From positions 1-32,893 of the forward strand of contig CAZHJN010000022.1 in NCBI GenBank assembly GCA_964532995.1: a stretch of DNA of 32,893 bases, written 5' to 3'. The stretch is from DTJG01 sp964532995. GTDB taxonomy: Bacteria > Ratteibacteria > UBA8468 > B48-G9 > DTJG01. The position numbers were made by a program, and so were the translations under genes. Every line of letters begins with the position of its first letter. Within the stretch, counting starts at the first letter, position 1. Positions 7,447 through 14,401 of this stretch are shown here, in pieces. The notes below the pieces were generated by a model that saw only the letters and a program-made list of their open reading frames with translations, was not told the origin of the DNA and searched no databases.

Positions 7447-8595
7447 ATGAAGTGGACAAATTCCTTTATTTTCACATCAAGGGAACCGCCGGCTGATGCT
7501 GAAACGACCAGTCAGAAACTGATGCATCAGGCTGGAATGATTGATAAACTTGTTTCCGGGGTTTACTCCTATCTACCACTCGGCCTGAAGGTTTTACAGA
7601 AGGTTTCTGATATCATAAGAGAGGAAATGAATAAAGCGGGTGCAGTGGAACTATTGATGCCAGCCCTTCAACCTGCCTCATTGTGGAAGGAATCAGCCAG
7701 ATACGGAAAAATGGGAAAAGATATGATTGTTTTCAGGGACCGACATAACCGTGAAATGCTTCTTGGTCCAACTCATGAAGAGGTGATCTCTGATATTGTT
7801 AGAAAATATATAAGAAGCTGGAAGAACCTTCCGGTAATGCTTTACCAGATTCAGGCGAAATACAGAGATGAAATCAGACCGCGGTTTGGAATCATCAGAT
7901 CAAGAGAATTTCTTATGAAGGATTGTTATAGCTTTGATAGGTCAGACAGTGAATCAGAACAATCTTATATGAAAATGCGACAGGCTTACCTGAATATTTT
8001 TCACAGGTGCGGTCTTCAGGTAACCGTTCAATCCGCAGACTCAGGTGTTATTGGAGGAAAGTTCTCAGAGGAATTTGTAGCTGCCGGGGACTGCGCTGAA
8101 CTTGAAATAGGACATATCTTCAAGCTTGGCACTGACTACTCCGAAAAATTGCGTGTTGTGTACGTTGATAAAAACGGCGCTGAAAAACCCGCGGTCATGG
8201 GCTGCTATGGAATAGGTGTAAGCAGGGTTGTTGCTGCAATTATTGAAGGAAGTTATGATGAAAAAGGTATCATCTGGCCGGTTTCAGTCGCACCTTTTAT
8301 ATCAATAATAGTTCCGGTAAATATGTCCGACGGTCGAATCGTTGAGGTTGCCAGCAGAATATATGATGAACTTGAATCAGCAAAAATTGATACTCTTTTT
8401 GATGACAGGGATGAATCTGCAGGAGTGAAATTTGCGGACGCTGATCTTCTCGGAATTCCTTACAGAATAACACTCGGAAGAAAACTCTCTGAAGGCAGGG
8501 TCGAAATTTTTGAAAGGAAAACAAGAAAAACATATGATGTGGAAATTGAGCATGTTAAAGAATTTATCATTGATGCTTTAAAAAAACTTAAATGA
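7447..8595 (+). CDS. proS: Prolyl-tRNA synthetase, bacterial type without editing (INS) domain
   Basis: Charges tRNA-Pro with proline. Class II motifs are present: motif 1 around VELLMPALQPASLW (67-80), the TxE loop GPTHEE (107-112), motif 2 KYRDEIRPRFGIIRSREF (138-155) and motif 3 GCYGIGVSRVVAA (252-264), followed by the anticodon-binding domain ending in VKEFIIDALKKLK. Bacterial-type ProRS is usually about 570 residues with an insertion domain of about 180 residues between motifs 2 and 3 that deacylates Ala-tRNA-Pro. Here VIGGKFSEEF runs straight into AELEIGHIFKLG (about 201-228) and the protein is 382 residues, so cis-editing is absent. Its own promoter and AAAAAGGAG site precede it. It overlaps the next gene by 4 bases. 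Confidence 0.93.
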   Translation: MKWTNSFIFTSREPPADAETTSQKLMHQAGMIDKLVSGVYSYLPLGLKVLQKVSDIIREEMNKAGAVELLMPALQPASLWKESARYGKMGKDMIVFRDRHNREMLLGPTHEEVISDIVRKYIRSWKNLPVMLYQIQAKYRDEIRPRFGIIRSREFLMKDCYSFDRSDSESEQSYMKMRQAYLNIFHRCGLQVTVQSADSGVIGGKFSEEFVAAGDCAELEIGHIFKLGTDYSEKLRVVYVDKNGAEKPAVMGCYGIGVSRVVAAIIEGSYDEKGIIWPVSVAPFISIIVPVNMSDGRIVEVASRIYDELESAKIDTLFDDRDESAGVKFADADLLGIPYRITLGRKLSEGRVEIFERKTRKTYDVEIEHVKEFIIDALKKLK

Positions 8596-9323
8596 AAAGT
8601 TTATCCTCTATCGTAAAATCAGGATTTATCCTGACCGCAGACAAATTCAAACTGTTTATTGTTGTTACCTGTTCAACCCTGTTGCTTATACAGACTGTTG
8701 AATTTATATTTAAAAAGGTCGATCCACAAAACCAGGTACTGTGGCTTCTGGGGGTAATTCTTATTGAAAATTTTCTCACCTGCGGCGTGTATGGTTCTCT
8801 CAAAAAAATTCTTTCGGGTACAAGGTTTTCAGGAGAGATGTTTTTGTTAAACGCCATCAGTTTTTTTATCCGGTTTCTTCTAATAAAATTGATTTTTATT
8901 ACCTCCTTTTTTATTCTCGGTGGTTTGGGATTACTCATTGCGGAAGCAACAGGAAAAATTCCGATTTTTGCTGCGGCTGGAATTGTTCTTATTCTGCTTG
9001 TATGGCTTGCTTTTCCTGCATATTATTTTGTCTTATCCCTTTTTGCACCAATAGTACTTTTCAGTCAAAACACCGGACTTATCCAATCGTTTAAAACAGC
9101 CATATATTTCAGCAGGAAAAACCTTGAAAAAATTATAATACTTGTGTTTTCCTATCTTGTTTCAATTGCTCTTATTGTATATTTTCCGGAAAAAGCATAT
9201 AATTTATCATCGGTTGTATGGACCTTTTATAAGGCCGCTGCTGTAAGTTTTTTTGAGGTTGGATTTATAAGTTCTTTGCTTCTGCTTTATGAAAAGGAGT
9301 TTAACAATGAAAGAAATGTTTGA
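8592..9323 (+). CDS. Polytopic membrane protein of unknown function
   Basis: A 243-residue protein with about six hydrophobic segments: around residues 20-37, 50-70, 84-115, 122-155, 180-197 and 210-236. It has only short loops and no recognisable catalytic motif. The layout resembles glycerophosphodiester phosphodiesterase membrane-domain or DUF975-like small membrane proteins, but I cannot place it firmly. It starts inside the proS stop (ATGA overlap), and its end overlaps porG by 17 bases, so it is translated from the proS-por transcript. The link to either neighbour is unexplained. Confidence 0.7.
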   Translation: MKSLSSIVKSGFILTADKFKLFIVVTCSTLLLIQTVEFIFKKVDPQNQVLWLLGVILIENFLTCGVYGSLKKILSGTRFSGEMFLLNAISFFIRFLLIKLIFITSFFILGGLGLLIAEATGKIPIFAAAGIVLILLVWLAFPAYYFVLSLFAPIVLFSQNTGLIQSFKTAIYFSRKNLEKIIILVFSYLVSIALIVYFPEKAYNLSSVVWTFYKAAAVSFFEVGFISSLLLLYEKEFNNERNV

Positions 9324-9888
9324 AATCAGATGGCATGGTCGAGGTGGTCAGGGTGCAAAAACTGCTGCACTTCTGTTTGGAGATGCTGCCTGTTCAGCAG
9401 GAAAATATGTTCAGGCATTTCCAGAATATGGTCCTGAAAGAATGGGAGCTCCTGTGGTTTCATTCAATAGAATAAGCACCAAACCCATAAGAACCCACGG
9501 ACCCATATTGAACCCTGATGTCGTTATTGTTCTTGATGTATCCCTTATTGAACAGGTTGATGTAACATCAGGCCTGGACCCGGAAAAAGGTATTATTATT
9601 CTCAATTCTTCAAAAGATCCTGAAGAATTTGCAAAAATACTCAACTTCAAAGGACGCATCTGCACTGTTGATGCATCAAAAATATCCATTGAAACAATTG
9701 GCAGGGAAATCCCGAATACACCGATGATGGGAGCTCTGATTAAGGTCACCGGAATTCTTGATATTAAGGCTGTTGTTGAGGACATAAGACATAAACTTGA
9801 ACTGAAATTCAGAAATAAACCAGAGGTCATAGAAGGTAATATCAAAGCGGTAGAACAGGCCCATGATAGGGTAAGAATTTCAAACTGA
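9307..9888 (+). CDS. porG: 2-oxoacid:ferredoxin oxidoreductase, gamma subunit
   Basis: Homologue of the gamma subunit (or domain) of pyruvate/2-ketoacid:ferredoxin oxidoreductase, which interconverts a 2-oxoacid plus CoA with acyl-CoA, CO2 and reduced ferredoxin. The N-terminal EIRWHGRGGQGAKTAA is diagnostic (GRGGQG at residues 11-16), followed by FPEYGPERMGAPVVSFNRIS. I choose the ATG at 9307, because AAAAGGAG lies 7-8 bases upstream; an in-frame ATG at 9289 would itself contain that ribosome site. The result is 193 residues, normal for PorG. porD follows 12 bases after its stop, but genes for the catalytic alpha and beta subunits do not follow. Confidence 0.9.
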   Translation: MKEMFEIRWHGRGGQGAKTAALLFGDAACSAGKYVQAFPEYGPERMGAPVVSFNRISTKPIRTHGPILNPDVVIVLDVSLIEQVDVTSGLDPEKGIIILNSSKDPEEFAKILNFKGRICTVDASKISIETIGREIPNTPMMGALIKVTGILDIKAVVEDIRHKLELKFRNKPEVIEGNIKAVEQAHDRVRISN

Positions 9889-9900
9889 CGGAGGCGAGTT

Positions 9901-10185
9901 GTGGAAGAAAAAAAACTATCCTGGAAACAACTGCCAGAAGGCGACATCCTTGAAGCAGGCACTGCAAAAAATTTTAAGACAGGAAACTGGAGAAGTACAA
10001 AACCGGTACATATTCCTGAAAAATGTATCCACTGTCTCATCTGCTGGATTTACTGCCCTGATAGCGCCATAAGGACAGAGGACGGAAAATTCTTTGAATT
10101 TGACTATGACTATTGCAAGGGATGCGGAATATGCGCCCATGAATGTCCCAAGGACGCAATAGTCATGGAATCAGAGAAAAAATGA
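9901..10185 (+). CDS. porD: 2-oxoacid:ferredoxin oxidoreductase, delta (ferredoxin) subunit
   Basis: Small protein (94 residues) with two [4Fe-4S] clusters that passes electrons from the oxidoreductase to soluble ferredoxin. Cluster motifs are C42-C45-C48-C52 and C72-C75-C78-C82, in CIHCLICWIYCP and CKGCGICAHECP, both complete. The N-terminal region with GNWRSTKPV before the first cluster is typical of PorD and distinguishes it from generic 2[4Fe-4S] ferredoxins. The start is GTG, preceded by GGAGGCGAG. Order porG-porD is canonical, but porA-porB would be expected next, and a coiled-coil protein follows in a 4-base overlap instead. Confidence 0.9.
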   Translation: MEEKKLSWKQLPEGDILEAGTAKNFKTGNWRSTKPVHIPEKCIHCLICWIYCPDSAIRTEDGKFFEFDYDYCKGCGICAHECPKDAIVMESEKK

Positions 10186-10460
10186 AAAAAACCAGGCTGT
10201 TTTTCTGGCTGGTCGGTGTTCTTATTTTATCAGGATGGATTGCGTTTGCTGCTGAATATATTCATTCCACAAGACAGATAGCAATGCTGAAGGTTCGCAT
10301 TGAACAGCTTGATTCCCAGATTAAAACACTCGGTGGAATTTCAAAAAACCTTGATCAGACAATTAAAGAAATCGACAGAATGATTGCTGAATTTGAAAAA
10401 CTTAAAGAAAACCTCAACCATACCAGAGAAAAAATTGAAAAACTCAGCAAGGCAGATTAA
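10182..10460 (+). CDS. Membrane-anchored coiled-coil protein, unknown
   Basis: 92 residues: a short basic start (MKKTR), one hydrophobic helix at about residues 6-26, then an almost uninterrupted heptad-like coiled coil to the C-terminus. The size and layout recall FtsL/DivIC-type bitopic proteins, but no specific motif supports that. The start at 10182 (ATGA overlap with porD) is preferred over an in-frame ATG at 10143, which lies within porD and would add a charged, non-membrane extension. The stop lies one base from the end of the convergent trxB-like gene, leaving no room for a normal terminator. Confidence 0.65.
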   Translation: MKKTRLFFWLVGVLILSGWIAFAAEYIHSTRQIAMLKVRIEQLDSQIKTLGGISKNLDQTIKEIDRMIAEFEKLKENLNHTREKIEKLSKAD

Positions 10461-10461
10461 A

Positions 10462-11322
10462 TCAGATTTTTTTCCTTATTTCGTTAACCGCAATCGCTCC
10501 ATCAGAAACAGCAGAAACAATCTGTTTCATTGAACCGCTTCTTATATCCCCGCAGGCATAGATACCCTCAACGGAACTCTGCAATCTGGAGTCCGTTATT
10601 ATAAAATTTGATTTATCAAGTTTTACCTCAGAAGGAAGAAAATCAAAAGATGGCCTGAATCCAGCAAAAATAAAAACTCCGTCTGTTTCAATCTCCGCGG
10701 TTTCCGATTCTGTTTTAACAATTATGGATTTGACTGAATTTTCCCCTTTGATTTCAATGGGAATTCCTTTAACTGTGGAAATTCCATCAATGTTTTTTTC
10801 CGGGCTGCCAGGTTTTCGCAACCATACAACAGAAGAAAAACCTTTAAGATAATTTATATCTGTTTCAACATGTCTGCCCTCGCCTATCACAACAACTTTT
10901 CTGTTTTTGAAAAATGCACCATCGCATATTGCGCAGTATGAAACGCCTCTACCTGAAAAAGTATCCTCTCCTTTAATACCGAGTTTTACAGGAATCGACC
11001 CGGAGGCAACAATGATAAACCTTGCTTCATAGGATTTTTCTCCGGCGAAGACTTTGAAAAATTCTGCATTCTTTTCCACCCTATCAACCTTTTCAAACAC
11101 AAAATTCACCTTTAATTGCGTTGCATGCCTGTAAAATTTCTCCGCAAGATCCGGTCCTGATATACCCAGTGGAAATCCAGGATAATTCTCAATTCTGTCT
11201 ATCCATACAAGTTTGCCTCCAGGATACATCCTTTCCAGTACAGCAAAAGACATGTTTGCCCTTGCCGCGTATATGGCAGCTGATATGCCTGCAGGTCCTG
11301 AACCTATAATAATCAAATCCAT
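10462..11322 (-). CDS. Thioredoxin-reductase-like flavoprotein with altered NADPH-binding motifs
   Basis: FAD disulfide oxidoreductase of the TrxB family. FAD-binding GSGPAGISAA (8-17) and the C-terminal GIYACGDI (253-260) are intact, and the redox disulfide CAIC is at 130-133. In NADPH-dependent TrxB the second Rossmann motif is GGGDSA and the 2'-phosphate is bound by an HRRxxFR motif. Here the corresponding segments read VVIGEGRHVETD (144-155) and VVWLRKPGSPEKN, so both are lost. The protein is also short (286 against about 310 residues). This pattern recalls ferredoxin-linked flavin thioredoxin reductases (clostridial FFTR, DTR) that do not use NADPH. It is last in the sigma/anti-sigma/activase/CcdA operon, 3 bases after ccdA. 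No thioredoxin gene is in the window. Confidence 0.85.
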   Translation of the reverse strand: MDLIIIGSGPAGISAAIYAARANMSFAVLERMYPGGKLVWIDRIENYPGFPLGISGPDLAEKFYRHATQLKVNFVFEKVDRVEKNAEFFKVFAGEKSYEARFIIVASGSIPVKLGIKGEDTFSGRGVSYCAICDGAFFKNRKVVVIGEGRHVETDINYLKGFSSVVWLRKPGSPEKNIDGISTVKGIPIEIKGENSVKSIIVKTESETAEIETDGVFIFAGFRPSFDFLPSEVKLDKSNFIITDSRLQSSVEGIYACGDIRSGSMKQIVSAVSDGAIAVNEIRKKI

Positions 11323-11325
11323 TCG

Positions 11326-12012
11326 TTATCCCCGTGAAATAAGATAAAAAGCAAAAATAACCAGTATAATACCGGCAAATATTCTCACCTTTTCAGCGTG
11401 CTTCAGCATAAATGATTGAATTTTTCTTAATGCTGAAAAAAACAGAGCAAAAATAAAAAAAGGAATGGACAGTCCAAGGGAATATAAAAAGAGCATGATC
11501 ATCCCCTTTGTAATGGTTTCCTGAGTTGAGGCAAGTGTTAAAATTGCTCCCAGCACAGGACCAACACAGGGTGTCCAGGCAAGTCCTAAAGCAGCACCAA
11601 ACAATAAAGCTTTTGGACCGGTTGGATTTTTCTTAAATTCAGGTGAAAAACCTCTGTGAATGGAAAAAATATGAGTCAGCCGAAGTGTTTCAAGACCGAA
11701 AATAAGCATTACCACCCCTGCAAAAATCCTGAAGTACTTCAGGTGCATCACAAGAAATCTGCCGATGCCTGTGGCTGAAGCACCCATGATAACAAAAACA
11801 ATCGTGAAACCAAGACATAAAAATAAAATTGAAAGATAGAGATTTTTTCTCCGGTGGTTGTTTATATCAAGAGAAGAACCGAGAAGAAAAGAAAAATATG
11901 CAGGTACAAGTGGCAGAATACATGGAGAAAAAAAAGAAACAATTCCACCAAGAAAACTTAAGAGAAAACCTATATTCAACCCGGAAAAAAAGTTTTCAAG
12001 ACCCTTTTCCAT
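11326..12012 (-). CDS. ccdA: CcdA/DsbD-type transmembrane thiol-disulfide transporter
   Basis: Polytopic protein (228 residues, about six membrane helices) that carries reducing equivalents from cytoplasmic thioredoxin across the membrane to periplasmic thiol proteins or cytochrome c maturation. The two membrane-embedded cysteines lie in SPCILPL (Cys31) and TPCVGPVLGA (Cys149), the defining motifs of the family. No fused periplasmic or thioredoxin domain is present, so it is CcdA rather than full DsbD. It starts within the 3' end of the radical SAM gene (17-base overlap) and is followed 3 bases later by the thioredoxin-reductase-like gene, its logical electron supplier. No heme or cytochrome maturation gene is nearby. 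Confidence 0.9.
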   Translation of the reverse strand: MEKGLENFFSGLNIGFLLSFLGGIVSFFSPCILPLVPAYFSFLLGSSLDINNHRRKNLYLSILFLCLGFTIVFVIMGASATGIGRFLVMHLKYFRIFAGVVMLIFGLETLRLTHIFSIHRGFSPEFKKNPTGPKALLFGAALGLAWTPCVGPVLGAILTLASTQETITKGMIMLFLYSLGLSIPFFIFALFFSALRKIQSFMLKHAEKVRIFAGIILVIFAFYLISRG

Positions 12013-12721
12013 AGTATCTTATATAACATTCTTCAAAAAATTGCATAATTCCATCACGAATTTTCTCCATTTCCTCTTTTGAAAATTCCCTTCCACCATC
12101 AAAACCATCTTTCACTCCAATCTTTCTGTATTGCTGAAGTACATATCTTTTTGCACCGCTGATTCTTTCTGCCACCTTTTTAATATTTTCAGCCGTATGA
12201 AATGAACGAACCAGGGTGGTTCTGAACTCATAGTCAATATCTGAATCCATCAGAATTTTTGTGGAATACAGAATTTTCTCGAGCAGATCATCATCAACTT
12301 TAATTCCACAGGTTTTTGAATACAATCCTGTTTCGAATGAATTTTTTATGTCCATTGCAACCCCGTCTACCATAGCATTATCTATCAAATATTTCAGTTT
12401 GTCAGGAAAAGTGCCATTTGTATCTATCTTAACAGCGAGACCCATTTTTTTCACATCTTTTATGATATCAAAAAGGAAATCTGAAATAAATGGCTCACCG
12501 CCCGTAATAACCAGACCATCAATAAAATCCTTATTTTCGACAAGATAATCAGTTATCTCATGCCAGTTTATATCTTCAATATCTTTGTAATTTTCAACCA
12601 GCTGCCAGTTCTGACAGAAAGGACATCTCATATTGCATCCCGGAAGAAAAATTACAGAGGATATTTTTGAATCCCAGTCACAGAAAGAATTTTTTACCCA
12701 TCCTTTGATTAGGTATCTCAT
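11996..12721 (-). CDS. Radical SAM glycyl-radical-enzyme activase-like protein (NrdG2/PflA type)
   Basis: Radical SAM protein with the CX3CX2C cluster in CNMRCPFCQN (Cys29, Cys33, Cys36) and the SAM-binding GGEPF (74-78). The opening GWVKNSFCDWDSKISSVIF closely follows the pattern of the anaerobic ribonucleotide reductase activating protein subfamily, which generates a glycyl radical on NrdD, and of related pyruvate-formate-lyase activases. No glycyl-radical enzyme gene is in the window, so the substrate is open. The 241-residue length and lack of extra ferredoxin clusters fit NrdG2. It begins 13 bases after the anti-sigma stop and overlaps ccdA. Confidence 0.8.
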   Translation of the reverse strand: MRYLIKGWVKNSFCDWDSKISSVIFLPGCNMRCPFCQNWQLVENYKDIEDINWHEITDYLVENKDFIDGLVITGGEPFISDFLFDIIKDVKKMGLAVKIDTNGTFPDKLKYLIDNAMVDGVAMDIKNSFETGLYSKTCGIKVDDDLLEKILYSTKILMDSDIDYEFRTTLVRSFHTAENIKKVAERISGAKRYVLQQYRKIGVKDGFDGGREFSKEEMEKIRDGIMQFFEECYIRYYGKGS

Positions 12722-12734
12722 CTGAAAAAGAAGA

Positions 12735-12983
12735 TTATCCTTTGTCTTTCCTGTATATTATGCGAAGCTGATAAAACATCCTGGTGGAAACATTCTTTGG
12801 AACCCTGCAGATTTTTTTTCTATAATAAGTCCTTGACAGGGAAAGTGTTTTCTCCATTGTGTTAAAAAAAGCCATGCACTCCTGGCAAAGAGAAAGATGT
12901 TCCTCAATATCATCAAGCAGAACCTGATCAAGTTCTCCATCAAGATACAGAGAAATTAATTCAAGATATTTTTCGCATTTCAC
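12735..12983 (-). CDS. Zinc-binding anti-sigma factor (ZAS/zf-HC2)
   Basis: 82 residues. Cys3, His29, Cys33 and Cys36 form the HX3CX2C anti-sigma zinc motif plus its upstream cysteine. Such proteins hold an ECF sigma factor inactive; in the RsrA branch, oxidation of the zinc thiols releases sigma. The Cys3-His29 spacing (26 residues) equals that of RsrA, but RsiW-like non-redox proteins have nearly the same spacing, so redox sensing is not proven. There is no hydrophobic segment, so it is a cytoplasmic sensor rather than a membrane-bound one. The GTG start overlaps the stop codon of the sigma gene by one base, giving tight translational coupling and probably matched stoichiometry. Confidence 0.88.
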   Translation of the reverse strand: MKCEKYLELISLYLDGELDQVLLDDIEEHLSLCQECMAFFNTMEKTLSLSRTYYRKKICRVPKNVSTRMFYQLRIIYRKDKG

Positions 12984-13603
12984 TAACCTACTCCTTGCTT
13001 AACATCAGGCTGAAAATACTGGGAAAGCCTGTCTCTCAGGAACAATCTGCTTCTGTGAATCCTTGATTTAACAGCCGGTACTGATAAATCAAGCATTTTG
13101 CTTATTTCTTCAGTGGAAAATCCCTCAATATCGTGAAGAACGAAAATTGTCTTATACTTGCCGGGAAGGGAATCAACTGATTTCTCTATAAGCATCTTTA
13201 ATTCTTCATTTCTCAGATGTGCTCCAAGATTATTTGACCAGTCAGCAATTCCCGGGGAAAACTGTTCTCCGAAATCGCTCCTTTGGGTTTCAAATCTGAC
13301 AAGTGGAATTTTCTTTTTTCTCATCTTCATAAAGGCATTGTTGGTTGCTATCCTGTAAAGCCATGTTGAAAAGGCTGACTTACCCTCAAACCTTGGAAGC
13401 GCATAATAGGCATTGATAAAGGTTTCCTGCAGAAGGTCTGCTGCATCTTCTTTATTCCCCAGAAGCTTCAATCCGAGATTATAGATCTTTGCCTGGTTTC
13501 TTTTCACAAGTTCTTCAAAAGCTGCATGATCTTTGTTTTTCGCTCTCTCAACCAGCTCGTCTTCTTTTAGTAATGCAAGCGCCTTTTTTGAACCCTGTTC
13601 CAT
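12983..13603 (-). CDS. ECF RNA polymerase sigma factor (RpoE-like)
   Basis: 206 residues with sigma region 2 (about 28-95, including LLQETFINAYYAL and FSTWLYRIATNNAFMKMRKK) and region 4 (about 138-190, including LPGKYKTIFVLHDIEGFSTEEISKMLDLSVPAVKSRIHRSR). Regions 1 and 3 are missing, as in ECF factors. It directs RNA polymerase to a small regulon, often including its own operon. It is first of five co-directed genes, followed with a one-base overlap by its probable zinc anti-sigma. A TATAAT ends only 7 bases upstream of the ATG and no Shine-Dalgarno is present, so the message may be leaderless. Confidence 0.95.
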   Translation of the reverse strand: MEQGSKKALALLKEDELVERAKNKDHAAFEELVKRNQAKIYNLGLKLLGNKEDAADLLQETFINAYYALPRFEGKSAFSTWLYRIATNNAFMKMRKKKIPLVRFETQRSDFGEQFSPGIADWSNNLGAHLRNEELKMLIEKSVDSLPGKYKTIFVLHDIEGFSTEEISKMLDLSVPAVKSRIHRSRLFLRDRLSQYFQPDVKQGVG

Positions 13604-13610
13604 AGAGTAT

Positions 13611-13616
13611 ATTATA
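13611..13616 (-). promoter_or_regulatory. -10 element immediately upstream of the ECF sigma gene
   Basis: TATAAT on the minus strand ends 7 bases before the ATG at 13603, which would put the transcript start at or one base before the start codon. No good TTGACA-like -35 lies 16-18 bases upstream; TGGCAT is the closest. The operon could also be transcribed from another, possibly ECF-dependent, promoter. Confidence 0.5.
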
Positions 13617-13642
13617 CCAGAATGAATTGAGTGATGCCAGAA

Positions 13643-14395
13643 TTATCTTCTTATCAATACAGCCAGACCCGCAATCAACAGCACCACTGAAAAAATTTTT
13701 CTCAACTTCCGATTGTCGGTGCGCAGGCTGAGTTTAGCACCCGCCATTGCTGTGAAAACAGCAACAAACCCGGTTGTTGCTCCTGTTTGAATATCAACAA
13801 AACCATGGTAAAGGTATCCAGTAACACCCGAGAGAGCATTGAACATAACGACAGACAAAACTGTGCCTATACAGGTTTTCATTGATACACCCATGCATAA
13901 GTGAAGTAGTGGGACAAGCACAATCGCACCACCCACACCACCCATTCCTGATATGATGCCACCTGCAAAACCAATTATCATAAACCTGACGGATGAAAAT
14001 CTGGTTTCAATATTACACTGTTCAGGGTTGTTTTTATTCTCCCTCCACATGTTCAGAGAAAGAAAAACTGTCAGAAAAACAAAGAAAATCTTCACCATCA
14101 TATCCGGAAGTCTCGCGGTTATAAAACTTCCGCACTGAGCGCCAACTATGCCGGAAACAATGAGGAATGAAGCCATTTTGAAGTTTACCTGTCCTGCCCT
14201 CATATGAGCAACAAAGGCGGAAATGGAGGAAATCAGTATAACAAGCAAACTTGTTCCAATAGCCTTCTTTATGGAACCAAACATGAAATAAAAAACCGGA
14301 ACATAAATGGTGCCTCCGCCCATACCGGTCAAGCCGCATATAAAACCTGCGAAAAGTCCGGCGAAAATGGATTGGAAAAAATTGATTGGCGTCAT
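13643..14395 (-). CDS. TauE/SafE family membrane transporter
   Basis: 250 residues, about eight membrane helices arranged as an internal duplication: the GLTGMGGGTIYVPVF motif near the N-terminus is repeated as GMGGVGGAIVLVPLL in the middle, and each half has a GTSLLV/GTVLSVV-like segment. TauE/SafE proteins export sulfite, sulfoacetate or other organic anions, but substrate cannot be assigned from sequence. It starts 6 bases after the cvpA-like stop and is likely co-transcribed with it. Its stop is about 40 bases upstream of the sigma operon start, so it could read into that operon. Confidence 0.88.
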   Translation of the reverse strand: MTPINFFQSIFAGLFAGFICGLTGMGGGTIYVPVFYFMFGSIKKAIGTSLLVILISSISAFVAHMRAGQVNFKMASFLIVSGIVGAQCGSFITARLPDMMVKIFFVFLTVFLSLNMWRENKNNPEQCNIETRFSSVRFMIIGFAGGIISGMGGVGGAIVLVPLLHLCMGVSMKTCIGTVLSVVMFNALSGVTGYLYHGFVDIQTGATTGFVAVFTAMAGAKLSLRTDNRKLRKIFSVVLLIAGLAVLIRR

Positions 14396-14401
14396 AATGG
14401 G

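Noticed and set aside
9411..10040. Long minus-strand open frame (209 codons) opposite porG/porD
   Set aside because: It lies opposite two genes with clear Fe-S and PorG motifs, its translation is low complexity with no recognisable domain, and it has no ribosome site.
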